Positions 1 to 6,480 of a stretch of 21,175 nucleotides of DNA are shown here, one piece after another (position 1 is the first letter of the stretch; every line of letters begins with the position of its first letter). The stretch lies in assembly GCA_001917735.1 (NCBI GenBank), contig MNEO01000066.1:1-21175 (forward strand), given 5' to 3'. Source of the DNA: Chloroflexi bacterium 13_1_40CM_68_21. GTDB taxonomy: Bacteria > Chloroflexota > Limnocylindria > P2-11E. Made by a program: the position numbers and the translations under genes. Below the pieces are notes generated by a model, which was not told the DNA's origin, searched no databases, and was given only the letters and a program-made list of their open reading frames with translations.

Positions 1-750
1 GTCCAGGACGCGGACCGCCCACTGTTCCCGCTGGCGGAGCGCCGCAGGCAGCGCCGTGTCCATGAAGCGATCCACGCGCCGGAGCATCGAGTTGTACGCC
101 GAGCCAGCGAAGCGGTCGCGCTTCTCATACGCCGCGCCGAGGGTCAGGAACGCCGGCGACTCGAAGCTCGTCGCATGGTCGGATTCCTTCGATCGCGGCG
201 CCTCCTTCGCCAGCGACCGTGCCATGCGGATGACCTCCAGCGCGCGGTCCCGCAGGTTGTGCGCCTTCTCGGTGTTGAGCGCGAGGATGCGGTACGCGAG
301 CGCCGCATCATCGGTCAGCAGCGCAGTGATCGCGCGCAGGCCGAGCTGCTTCGCCGCGGCGAGGCGGTGACGGCCGTTTGGCGACCAGAAGCCGTCCCGC
401 GTGGGGATGGCGATCACCGGATCGAGAAACAGACCCGAGGCCCCGATCGCATCTGCAAGGCGCTGCGCGTGCGTTCGTGAGAGGTCGCGCTGGAAGGGCG
501 TCGCGTCAACCGCCCCGAGCGGAAGGGACGCGAGCACCAGCGGCAGGCCGGCGTAGGGATCGCGGTAGGCGGCCAGCACCGAGCCCCTGGCCTTCTCGAT
601 CTTGTCGGCGAGCGCCGCCACGTGCTCGTCCTCGCGCGTCAACCCGGCTTCGCGGGCCTCGGGACCGCGCGGCTCCGCCGGCCCACGTTTCCGGCGCGTC
701 GTCTTCCGCGTCGTGGCCTTCTTCGTGGCGGTCTTCTTTGCTGGACTCAT
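1..750 (-). CDS. ParB N-terminal-domain protein, partial (3' end outside window)
   Basis: The reading frame is open for 250 codons from the ATG at 750 to the left edge, so the C-terminus is missing. Residues 1-25 form a Lys/Arg/Thr/Ala-rich tail (MSPAKKTATKKATTRK), the kind seen on histone-like and some actinobacterial or chloroflexal DNA-binding proteins. A ParB/RepB/Spo0J nuclease-type domain follows at about 70-165, with the signature NGRHRLAAAKQLG. The family ranges from chromosome and plasmid partition proteins to plasmid regulators and nucleases. No parA, parS site or Noc partner is visible, so I would not call it a partition gene. The start is secure: a strong SD (757-762) lies 6 nt upstream, and the ATG overlaps the preceding exporter stop as TAATG, so the two genes are translationally coupled. 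Seen: domain motif, basic tail, SD. Inferred: DNA binding. Confidence 0.8.
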   Translation of the reverse strand, partial: MSPAKKTATKKATTRKTTRRKRGPAEPRGPEAREAGLTREDEHVAALADKIEKARGSVLAAYRDPYAGLPLVLASLPLGAVDATPFQRDLSRTHAQRLADAIGASGLFLDPVIAIPTRDGFWSPNGRHRLAAAKQLGLRAITALLTDDAALAYRILALNTEKAHNLRDRALEVIRMARSLAKEAPRSKESDHATSFESPAFLTLGAAYEKRDRFAGSAYNSMLRRVDRFMDTALPAALRQREQWAVRVLD

Positions 751-2009
751 TACTCCCCTCCTGCGTCGGCGGCCTGCGCGATCGGGCGCCGTGACACCGC
801 GGTGAAGTGTCGCAGCCGCTCGGCTCGGGCGGCGACAGCGGCGACCACAGCGCCTACGACGAGCGCGCCGATCGTCGCGGCGCCCGGCGCTCCGACGAGC
901 GCTGTCGCGATACCGGTTTGGAGCTGCGATGCGTTCGTGAGGCCGCGCGACACGATCACGATGAGGGACATGACGCGGCCGCGGTAGGCATCGTCGGCGG
1001 CGAGCTGTGCGATGGCGTTCCGCATGGTGCCCCAGGTCGCGTCGGCGAAGCCCATCAGAGCAAGCGCGGCGAGCGACCACGGGAACGATCTCGACCACGC
1101 GAACACCAGCAGCATCCCGGCGTACAGCGCACCCGCCCCGAGCATGAACGCGCCCTTCCGTCGCACGTCGCCGACGACCAGGAGGAGGATCATGCCCGCG
1201 ATGGCGCCGGCCCCGATGCTCGAGAGGAGGAGCCCAAGGCCCTCGGCATCGGTTCCCAGGACATCGCGCGCAAAGATCGTGATCAGCGCCTGGTTGTGGC
1301 CGAACACCGAGAGCGAAGCCTCGATCGCGAGGATGAGAGGCAGGATCGCACTCGCGCGCACGTAACGGAGACCGCTCACGAGCTCCTGCCGGATGGAGCC
1401 GCGTGGTCGCGGGGCGACCGCGGGGATGCGCATGGCGAGTAAGCCGAAGATGATCGCGAAGTAACTGACCGCGTTCACGAAGAACGGCGACGCCACCCCG
1501 ACGCGTGCGATGAGGAGGCCCGCGACCGCCGGACCGATGAGATTCGAGCTGCGGAACAGCATCGAGTTGAGCGTTATCGCGTTCTGCATCTGGCCCCGTG
1601 GCACCAGCGTCGGGAAGAGCGATTGCCGACCGGGTGAATCGAACGCCGCGATCGTCGCGTTCAACAGGTTGATCACGTAGATGTGCCAGAACGCGACCTG
1701 CTCGGAGACGACGAGCGCCCCGAGCACGAGCGACGTGACGACCGACGAGCTCTGCGTGATCAAGAGAAGCCGCCGTCGCTCGACGCGATCGGCCACGGTC
1801 CCGCCGATGAGAGCGAGCGCGAAGATGGGCGCGGCGCGAAATAGTCCGCCGAGGCCGAGGAGGAACGGCGAGTCGGTCAGCTGATAGAGCAGCCACGTCG
1901 TCGCGGTGAGCTCGATCCAGGTGCCCGACATCGAGACCAGCTGCCCGACCCAGTAGAGCGCGTAATTCCGGTGACCGAGCGGGGCGAGCCCGGGAAGGAG
2001 CGCCGTCAA
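750..2009 (-). CDS. MFS exporter, EntS-like (MFS_3 family)
   Basis: A multispanning membrane protein of the major facilitator superfamily, most like the EntS/MFS_3 group of drug or siderophore exporters. Seen: a start typical of the family (LGHRNYALYWVGQLVSMSGT), an MFS loop motif GGTVADRVERRR after the second helix, the segment FDSPGRQSLFPTLVP typical of this group, and about 10-12 hydrophobic helices. The frame stays open upstream to 2144, but that stretch is Ser/Arg-rich, overlaps the DUF421 gene and does not look coding. I chose the TTG at 2009, which lies 4 nt after the DUF421 stop and gives 419 residues, the usual family length. No SD is visible, so coupling to the upstream gene is likely. 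The substrate cannot be read from the sequence. The stop overlaps the ATG of the ParB-domain gene. Confidence 0.85.
   Translation of the reverse strand: MTALLPGLAPLGHRNYALYWVGQLVSMSGTWIELTATTWLLYQLTDSPFLLGLGGLFRAAPIFALALIGGTVADRVERRRLLLITQSSSVVTSLVLGALVVSEQVAFWHIYVINLLNATIAAFDSPGRQSLFPTLVPRGQMQNAITLNSMLFRSSNLIGPAVAGLLIARVGVASPFFVNAVSYFAIIFGLLAMRIPAVAPRPRGSIRQELVSGLRYVRASAILPLILAIEASLSVFGHNQALITIFARDVLGTDAEGLGLLLSSIGAGAIAGMILLLVVGDVRRKGAFMLGAGALYAGMLLVFAWSRSFPWSLAALALMGFADATWGTMRNAIAQLAADDAYRGRVMSLIVIVSRGLTNASQLQTGIATALVGAPGAATIGALVVGAVVAAVAARAERLRHFTAVSRRPIAQAADAGGE
757..762 (-). promoter_or_regulatory. Shine-Dalgarno site of the ParB-domain gene
   Basis: AGGAGG on the minus strand, 6 nt before the ATG at 750. 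It lies inside the last codons of the upstream MFS gene. It is one of the few strong ribosome binding sites in this window and it fixes the start of the ParB-domain gene. Confidence 0.8.
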
Positions 2010-2013
2010 GCAA

Positions 2014-2529
2014 TCATCGCTGACGGAACTGCCGGATGTGCCTGCGGGCGACCGATCCCCGCCGTCCGCCCTTGGGAATGATGCTGATCGACCCGTCACG
2101 CTCGAGATACGCGGCGCTGACCTCCGCAAGGTCATCGATCCCATGCTCGCGGGCGGCCATCTTGATCTCGTCGAGATCGACGTTCTCGTCCCGCACGGCT
2201 TTCTCGACGACCTTCCCGTCCTTCATGAGGAGGGTCGGCTCGCCCTCGAAGAGATGCTGGATGAGCGGGATGCGGTGACCGATACGCGCGAAGACAAGAT
2301 TCATTGCGACGAGCGTCGTGGCGGCGATGATGCCGCCAATGAGCGAGTTGTCGCCGCCGGTCATCGCGTTCTGGACGGCGTTCGAGATGACGAGGATGAC
2401 CACGAGGTCGACCGGGCTCATCTGCCCGAGCTCCCGCTTGCCCGCGGCCCGCAGGAGCACCAGGACGACCACGTACACGACCGCCGTCCGCAGGATGATC
2501 TCCCACCAGGGGGTGGTCAGGCCGAACAC
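2014..2529 (-). CDS. DUF421 (YetF-like) membrane protein
   Basis: About 171 residues with two or three N-terminal transmembrane helices (from TTPWWEIILRTAVVYVVVLV through the GGIIAATTLVAMNLVFARI stretch) and a cytoplasmic alpha/beta domain. The DUF421 hallmark GKRELGQMSPVDLVVILVIS is complete, as is the later segment with EGEPTLLMKDGKV. The family includes Bacillus YetF and YrbG, and its biochemical role is not established. The frame extends upstream to 2616, but those codons overlap the RIO kinase gene. The GTG at 2529, 4 nt after the RIO stop (2534-2536), gives the usual short N-terminus before the first helix. It sits between a kinase and an exporter in a tight leftward run, so co-transcription is likely. 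Seen: motif and helices. Inferred: the start codon and operon membership. Confidence 0.85.
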   Translation of the reverse strand: MFGLTTPWWEIILRTAVVYVVVLVLLRAAGKRELGQMSPVDLVVILVISNAVQNAMTGGDNSLIGGIIAATTLVAMNLVFARIGHRIPLIQHLFEGEPTLLMKDGKVVEKAVRDENVDLDEIKMAAREHGIDDLAEVSAAYLERDGSISIIPKGGRRGSVARRHIRQFRQR

Positions 2530-2533
2530 ATGC

Positions 2534-3286
2534 TCAGGATGACAAAACTTGGCGGGCGAAGCGCGAGTCCGAATCTCCGACCAGGGTGAGCGCGGCGCCG
2601 AGGTCGATGGCGACACCGAGCCGCCGGAAATAGGCCGCCGTCCGGTCGACGTCGCGCGCGAGGAGCTCGCGCGCGGCCGGGTGCACGATCGCGTCGACGG
2701 ACTGCGAGAGATCGATGATCACCGGACGGCCGCGCCACCACAGAAGGTTGAACGCCGAGAGATCGCCGTGCACGAGGTCGGCCTCGAGCATCCGCCGGAT
2801 CTCGATCTGAAGCTCGCGCCAGACCTGCCGCGCGGTCGAGAGATCGAGATCGACGTCGGCGAGCCGTGGTGCTGCGCGATCGCCATCGCCGATGAAGGCC
2901 ATTCGGTAGCCATTCTCGATTCGCTCGACGGGTGGCGGCACGGTCACCCCAGCCCTGTGGAGCCGGACGAGCGTCTCCCACTCATGACCGATCCATCGTG
3001 CCTGCAGGTGTTCCTGCCCGAAGCGCGTTCGCTTGCGTATCGCGCGGTCTTCGTGTCGAGTGCCCTCGCCCCAGATCCCGGCGTAGAGATAGTCGTTGCG
3101 GAATGCCCGCTGCAACCGCGGCTTGAAGCGCTTCTCGGCCATGAGGCATGCACGCGTGGGGCCGGTGCGAGCGACGAGATGGACCTCGCTCTCCTTGCCG
3201 GCCTTGAGCACTCCAAGATCGCGGTCTTCATACGGTGCGTCGGCCTGCCAATCGCTCGGGAACAGTGCGCGCAACGCGTCCTCCAC
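2534..3286 (-). CDS. RIO-family (RIO1-like) serine protein kinase
   Basis: An atypical serine kinase/ATPase fold, 250 residues from the GTG at 3286. Seen: nucleotide-binding loop LKAGKESEVHLV (28-38) in place of the RIO STGKEA loop, a lysine-bearing strand AEKRFK (50-55), catalytic loop LVHGDLSAFNLLW (171-183) with Asp175 and Asn180, and the metal-binding motif PVIIDLSQSVD (188-198) with Asp192. All catalytic positions are present, so it should be active. RIO1/RIO2 act in ribosome maturation in eukaryotes and archaea; the role of bacterial homologues is poorly known. It overlaps nothing and is followed 4 nt later by the DUF421 start. The GTG has no SD. Farther upstream in the same frame is an ATG with a good SD (3394), cut off by a TAG at 3332-3334, so the true N-terminus deserves care. 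Confidence 0.8.
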   Translation of the reverse strand: MEDALRALFPSDWQADAPYEDRDLGVLKAGKESEVHLVARTGPTRACLMAEKRFKPRLQRAFRNDYLYAGIWGEGTRHEDRAIRKRTRFGQEHLQARWIGHEWETLVRLHRAGVTVPPPVERIENGYRMAFIGDGDRAAPRLADVDLDLSTARQVWRELQIEIRRMLEADLVHGDLSAFNLLWWRGRPVIIDLSQSVDAIVHPAARELLARDVDRTAAYFRRLGVAIDLGAALTLVGDSDSRFARQVLSS

Positions 3287-3331
3287 CGCGGAGGCGCGAG
3301 GATGGGCGAGCTGCCGCGCGGGACGCCAAAC

Positions 3332-3394
3332 CTAGGCGAGCGGCGCTCCGGTCACGCGGAGGCCGGCGGCGTCACGTGCGGTTGGAACGCTCAT
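3332..3394 (-). CDS. Possible 20-codon leader ORF, in frame with the RIO kinase gene
   Basis: ATG at 3394, TAG at 3334-3332, 20 sense codons starting MSVPTARDAAG. A clear SD (GGAGG) sits 6 nt before the ATG, better than that of most genes here. The frame is the same as the downstream kinase, with 15 sense codons between the TAG and the kinase GTG. It may be a leader peptide coupling translation to the kinase, or the true 5' end of the kinase gene interrupted by a nonsense mutation or a base-call error. The TAG is also part of TAGGTT, a possible -10 element. I recognise no family in it. Confidence 0.35.
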   Translation of the reverse strand: MSVPTARDAAGLRVTGAPLA

Positions 3395-3450
3395 CTTCGG
3401 CCTCCGTCAGGATGTCGACCTACCGGTCGCGGGTGAAGGATAGCAGCGCT

Positions 3451-4437
3451 TTAGGGCACCGCGGTGCGAGTGGGCCGCGACGGGAACGCCGGGACGACGA
3501 GCTCCTGACCGAAAACCTTGGAGCGGGGAGTGTCGCTCAGGAACTTCAGAATCCCATCAGCGATTCCGCTCGCAAGCTTGTCGGGATGGTCGAGCATGAG
3601 GGCGCGGTCGTCGTCGCTCGAGACGTATCCCAGCTCGAGGATCACGCTCGGCGTGTATGGCGACACCGAGTGTTGATATCTGCTCCAGTTAAAGAGGAAG
3701 TACCCACGCATGTTATTGGTGATATGCGTCGCGTCGTACTCCATCCCTGTCGCATCGCCGTACGCCTTCTTGATCGCGGCGAGCAGCGCATCTTCATACG
3801 GTCCGCGGCGGGCGCTGTGCGCCATCTTGAATCCGCTCCATTGCCCGACGCCGTCACTATCCGCGTGTAGCGCCACGACAGCGTCCGCGATGTAGCCCGG
3901 CGGCACGGTCACCGGCAGGATGTCCACCGCGAATCCTTTGCCAGTCAGGATCACCGCGAGCCGCTGCGCGACGTCGAGATTCACATCGAGCTCGGTCAGG
4001 CCTTCCCACGCCGCCCCGGTCTGCGGGATGAGGCGGCGGAGCTCGTCGGGGGCTTCATCGGTCTTCCAGTGGCCGACCTGGATGCCAACGCGGCGCGGAC
4101 CGGTGGGGATCGCCCTCGGCAGCGGGATGCGGATCGTCCCGGTAGCCGAGGGACTCGCGGTGGGACCGGGCGTCTGTAAAATCGCGCCGCCGGGCGGGGC
4201 TGCCGCCGACCAGGGATCGTCTGGATCGTCGGGGTCGGTGCCGATCATCCCGAGCGGTGCGCCGGCCGGGACGTAGTTGGGGTCCGCGGCCTGCCCGACG
4301 AATCTCGTGACCGCGACTCCGGTGGCGGCGGAGTTCATCAGGAGCACCGCGGCGACACCAGCCGCGACGAGCGCGAGCGCGCCCGCGAGCGCGCGGTTCA
4401 GGATGCCGGCCTCACCTCGTGCATTCTTACCCCGCAA
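3451..4437 (-). CDS. N-acetylmuramoyl-L-alanine amidase (Amidase_3), membrane-anchored
   Basis: A zinc amidase predicted to cleave the lactyl-amide bond between muramic acid and the stem peptide of peptidoglycan. Layout from the TTG at 4437: short basic start, one N-terminal hydrophobic segment (residues about 14-35) as signal or anchor, a Pro/Asp-rich linker with the repeat DPDDPDDP, then the catalytic domain from about 115 to 303. Candidate metal and catalytic residues are His123 (VGHWKTDE), Glu149 (GLTELDVN), His191 (ALHADS) and Glu268 (ILELGYVS), all in Amidase_3 order. The usual GHGG is GHWK here. The start is uncertain: TTG 4437 and TTG 4467 both overlap the upstream gene, and CTG 4401 would be non-canonical. 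A start at 4437 overlaps the molybdenum gene by 11 nt, so the pair is probably co-transcribed. No SPOR or LysM domain is seen. Confidence 0.8.
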   Translation of the reverse strand: MRGKNARGEAGILNRALAGALALVAAGVAAVLLMNSAATGVAVTRFVGQAADPNYVPAGAPLGMIGTDPDDPDDPWSAAAPPGGAILQTPGPTASPSATGTIRIPLPRAIPTGPRRVGIQVGHWKTDEAPDELRRLIPQTGAAWEGLTELDVNLDVAQRLAVILTGKGFAVDILPVTVPPGYIADAVVALHADSDGVGQWSGFKMAHSARRGPYEDALLAAIKKAYGDATGMEYDATHITNNMRGYFLFNWSRYQHSVSPYTPSVILELGYVSSDDDRALMLDHPDKLASGIADGILKFLSDTPRSKVFGQELVVPAFPSRPTRTAVP

Positions 4438-5410
4438 CGAGCTCGCCGACCCACTTGATCCACACAAATCCGCGACGACCCGGCATCACGAGACGCAACG
4501 GATACCCATGCCCCGGTGAAATGGGCTCGCTACCCACATGCGACGCGAGGATGGCTCGCTCCGCCGTAGTGCGGTCAAACGTCCAGCGGTGACCGGTCAC
4601 GGAGACGACCTCGACGCGTGTCGCGCCAGGCGACACGCCGGCTCGATCGAGAAGCTCGGCGACGCCGATCCCCGACCAGATCTGCTCGCTCCACCAGCCG
4701 CCCGTGCAATCGAGGATCACGCTCGCTTCACGACGCGGCAGCTCGGCGATATCGGCGTACGAGAGCTCGGCGGGTCGGGCTACGGCACCGCGTACGCGCA
4801 GGCGCCATGCCGCGACGTCGATCGCGGGCACCGTGTCGAGGCTCCAGATGGTCATCGGGAAGGCGTTGCCGGAGAAGGAGCCGGCATGTCGCGATCCGGT
4901 GAGGCGCCGAGCGAGAGCGATGCGGTCGAACGCGAAGGCGAGCGCGAGCGATGCCGCGAGGAGGCCGATCCCGCGTAGCGCCGCGCGGCGGCCGGCGAGC
5001 GACACGAGCGCGGGCCGCGCCTCGCCGCGGATGAGCGCGTGTATGACGACGAGCGTGCCGAGGGCGAGACCGCTCATGACGTGGAGGTTCAGCGCCGAGT
5101 ACAGGAGCGGCCGGTCGAAGGAGACGATTCCCGCGGTCCAGGCCAGACCAAGCCCCGCCGTCGCGAGCGTCGCCATCCCGGTCGCGAGACCCACCAAGAC
5201 TCCGGCGCCGCCGACCCCACGCCGGCGAAGCGAGCGGCGCGCGATCGCGTACTTCCAGACGAGCGCCAGGACAAGGGCTACGCCGGCGACGCGATGAGCG
5301 ACGTAGAGCCAGGTCGCCGCGGATTCGGGCAGGAGCCACGCGACGATCCCGCTCGCGAGCAGCGAGGTGACCGCGGCGAGGAGCACCAGGTTCGCGAGCC
5401 GCCGCGGCAT
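4427..5410 (-). CDS. Membrane cytochrome b / molybdopterin oxidoreductase fusion
   Basis: 327 residues, ATG at 5410. The N-terminal half holds five hydrophobic helices (about 5-27, 33-56, 68-92, 104-127, 147-166) with histidines suited to b-heme binding at His39 (YVAHRVAG), His110 (NLHVMSG) and His124 (VVIHAL). The C-terminal half (about 185-325) is a sulfite-oxidase-type Oxidored_molyb domain with the molybdenum-ligating Cys235 (VILDCTGGWW) and the closing segment HGYPLRLVMPGRRGFVWIKW. It resembles MsrP (YedY) and MsrQ (YedZ) joined in one chain, in the order heme domain then Mo domain. Five helices with the basic N-terminus inside would place the Mo domain outside the membrane. No Tat signal is visible. 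Substrate unknown; sulfoxides, sulfite or another oxyanion are possible. It diverges from another Mo gene across 41 bp, and the amidase follows it. Confidence 0.8.
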   Translation of the reverse strand: MPRRLANLVLLAAVTSLLASGIVAWLLPESAATWLYVAHRVAGVALVLALVWKYAIARRSLRRRGVGGAGVLVGLATGMATLATAGLGLAWTAGIVSFDRPLLYSALNLHVMSGLALGTLVVIHALIRGEARPALVSLAGRRAALRGIGLLAASLALAFAFDRIALARRLTGSRHAGSFSGNAFPMTIWSLDTVPAIDVAAWRLRVRGAVARPAELSYADIAELPRREASVILDCTGGWWSEQIWSGIGVAELLDRAGVSPGATRVEVVSVTGHRWTFDRTTAERAILASHVGSEPISPGHGYPLRLVMPGRRGFVWIKWVGELVAG

Positions 5411-5451
5411 ACGGCACCGATGCTAATCGGCGGGACTGGCAAACTGGCCCG
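5411..5451. promoter_or_regulatory. Divergent promoter region with inverted repeat (CCGAT-GCTA-ATCGG)
   Basis: Only 41 bp separate the ATG of the membrane Mo gene (5410) from the GTG of the soluble Mo gene (5452). At 5417-5430 two perfect 5-bp arms flank a 4-bp centre. On the minus strand TAGCAT (5425-5420) sits 9 nt before the ATG and could be the -10 of a near-leaderless transcript. On the plus strand GCTAAT (5422-5427) could be a -10 element 24 nt before the GTG. An operator overlapping both promoters would be placed here, but no regulator is identified. The repeat is short, so this is a candidate only. Confidence 0.3.
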
Positions 5452-6480
5452 GTGGCAGAGCGCGATCTTCTTGTCCTGAGCGAAGAGCCGCTGAACGCCG
5501 AGACCAACCTCGGCGAGCGCACGGGAACGATCACACCGGCGGGCAGCCACTACGTGCGTACGCACTTTCCGATTCCACAAGCGCCACGCGAGATCGCCGT
5601 CGAGGGCGCCGTCGGACGGCCGATGTCGATCACGTTCGATGAGATCCACACGCTGCCCGCGAAGACGCTCGCGGTGACACTCGAGTGCGCCGGGAACGGC
5701 CGGCGTTTTCTGGAGCCGAAGGTTCCCGGTGAGCAGTGGGGCCTGGGCGCCGTCGGGACGGCGGAGTGGACGGGCACGCCGCTTCGCGCCGTGCTCGAGC
5801 TAGCCGCGCCCGATCCGAGCGCGGTCGAGGTGCTCTTCCGAGGCGCGGACGAGGGCGTGCCCAAGGACCTCGGAAAACGCATCGCTTACGAGCGCTCGTT
5901 GCCGATCGACGATGCTCGCGGCGACGACGTGCTCCTCGCGTACCTGATGAACGGCGAGGAGATTCCGCGCGAACACGGAGGCCCGCTCCGACTCGTCGTT
6001 CCGGGCTGGTACGGGATGGCGTCGGTGAAATGGATCTCGCGGATCACGCTGCTCGATCGGCCGTTCGCTGGCTTCTATCAGACCGATCGCTACGTCCTTG
6101 ATGGATCGCCGCTACGCATGATCGCGCCGCGGGCCGTCCTCACCTACCCGCAGGATGGGACGCGACACGAGCGCGCGCTCTGGATCGCCGGATTCGCGTG
6201 GTCGGGAGCCGCGCCGATCGCGCGCGTCGAGCTGAGCACCGACGGCGGCAAAAGCTGGGCCAAGGTCCCCCACGCGTTCCTACAAGATTCGCCCCGCTAC
6301 GCCTGGCGCCCCTTCAGGATGGAGCACCTGTTGATAAGAGGCTCGGGCGTCCAGCACTGGTCCCTCGTCGTCCGAGCCACCGATGCGCTCGGCAACACGC
6401 AGCCAACAGAGGCTAGTTGGAACGCGCTGGGGTATGCGAACAACGCGCTACGCACGGTCCGCGTCGAGGTCCGGAGCTAG
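5452..6480 (+). CDS. Sulfite-oxidase-family molybdopterin oxidoreductase (soluble)
   Basis: 342 residues from a GTG at 5452. Residues about 40-205 form the Oxidored_molyb domain, with the molybdenum ligand Cys79 in VTLECAGNGRRF, followed by GTAEWTGTPLRAVLE and the signature LMNGEEIPREHGGPLRLVVP. Residues about 215-340 form the Mo-co dimerisation domain (APRAVLTYPQDGT, VELSTDGGKSW). The length fits the bacterial SorA/sulfite oxidase group. No cytochrome b5 domain is present, and there is no Sec or Tat signal at the N-terminus, so it appears cytoplasmic unless exported with a partner. Likely chemistry is oxygen-atom transfer, with sulfite to sulfate the best guess given the persulfide-handling gene nearby. 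The electron acceptor is unknown. The stop codon overlaps the stop of the convergent gene in a shared CTAG. Confidence 0.85.
   Translation: MAERDLLVLSEEPLNAETNLGERTGTITPAGSHYVRTHFPIPQAPREIAVEGAVGRPMSITFDEIHTLPAKTLAVTLECAGNGRRFLEPKVPGEQWGLGAVGTAEWTGTPLRAVLELAAPDPSAVEVLFRGADEGVPKDLGKRIAYERSLPIDDARGDDVLLAYLMNGEEIPREHGGPLRLVVPGWYGMASVKWISRITLLDRPFAGFYQTDRYVLDGSPLRMIAPRAVLTYPQDGTRHERALWIAGFAWSGAAPIARVELSTDGGKSWAKVPHAFLQDSPRYAWRPFRMEHLLIRGSGVQHWSLVVRATDALGNTQPTEASWNALGYANNALRTVRVEVRS

Noticed and set aside
2549..3436. 295-codon plus-strand frame over the RIO kinase
   Set aside because: Antisense shadow; the minus strand carries all RIO catalytic motifs.
3456..3467. 12-bp perfect palindrome GCACCGCGGTGC at the 3' end of the amidase gene
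   Set aside because: It lies within the coding sequence, has no loop and no T-tract, and such palindromes are expected by chance in GC-rich DNA.
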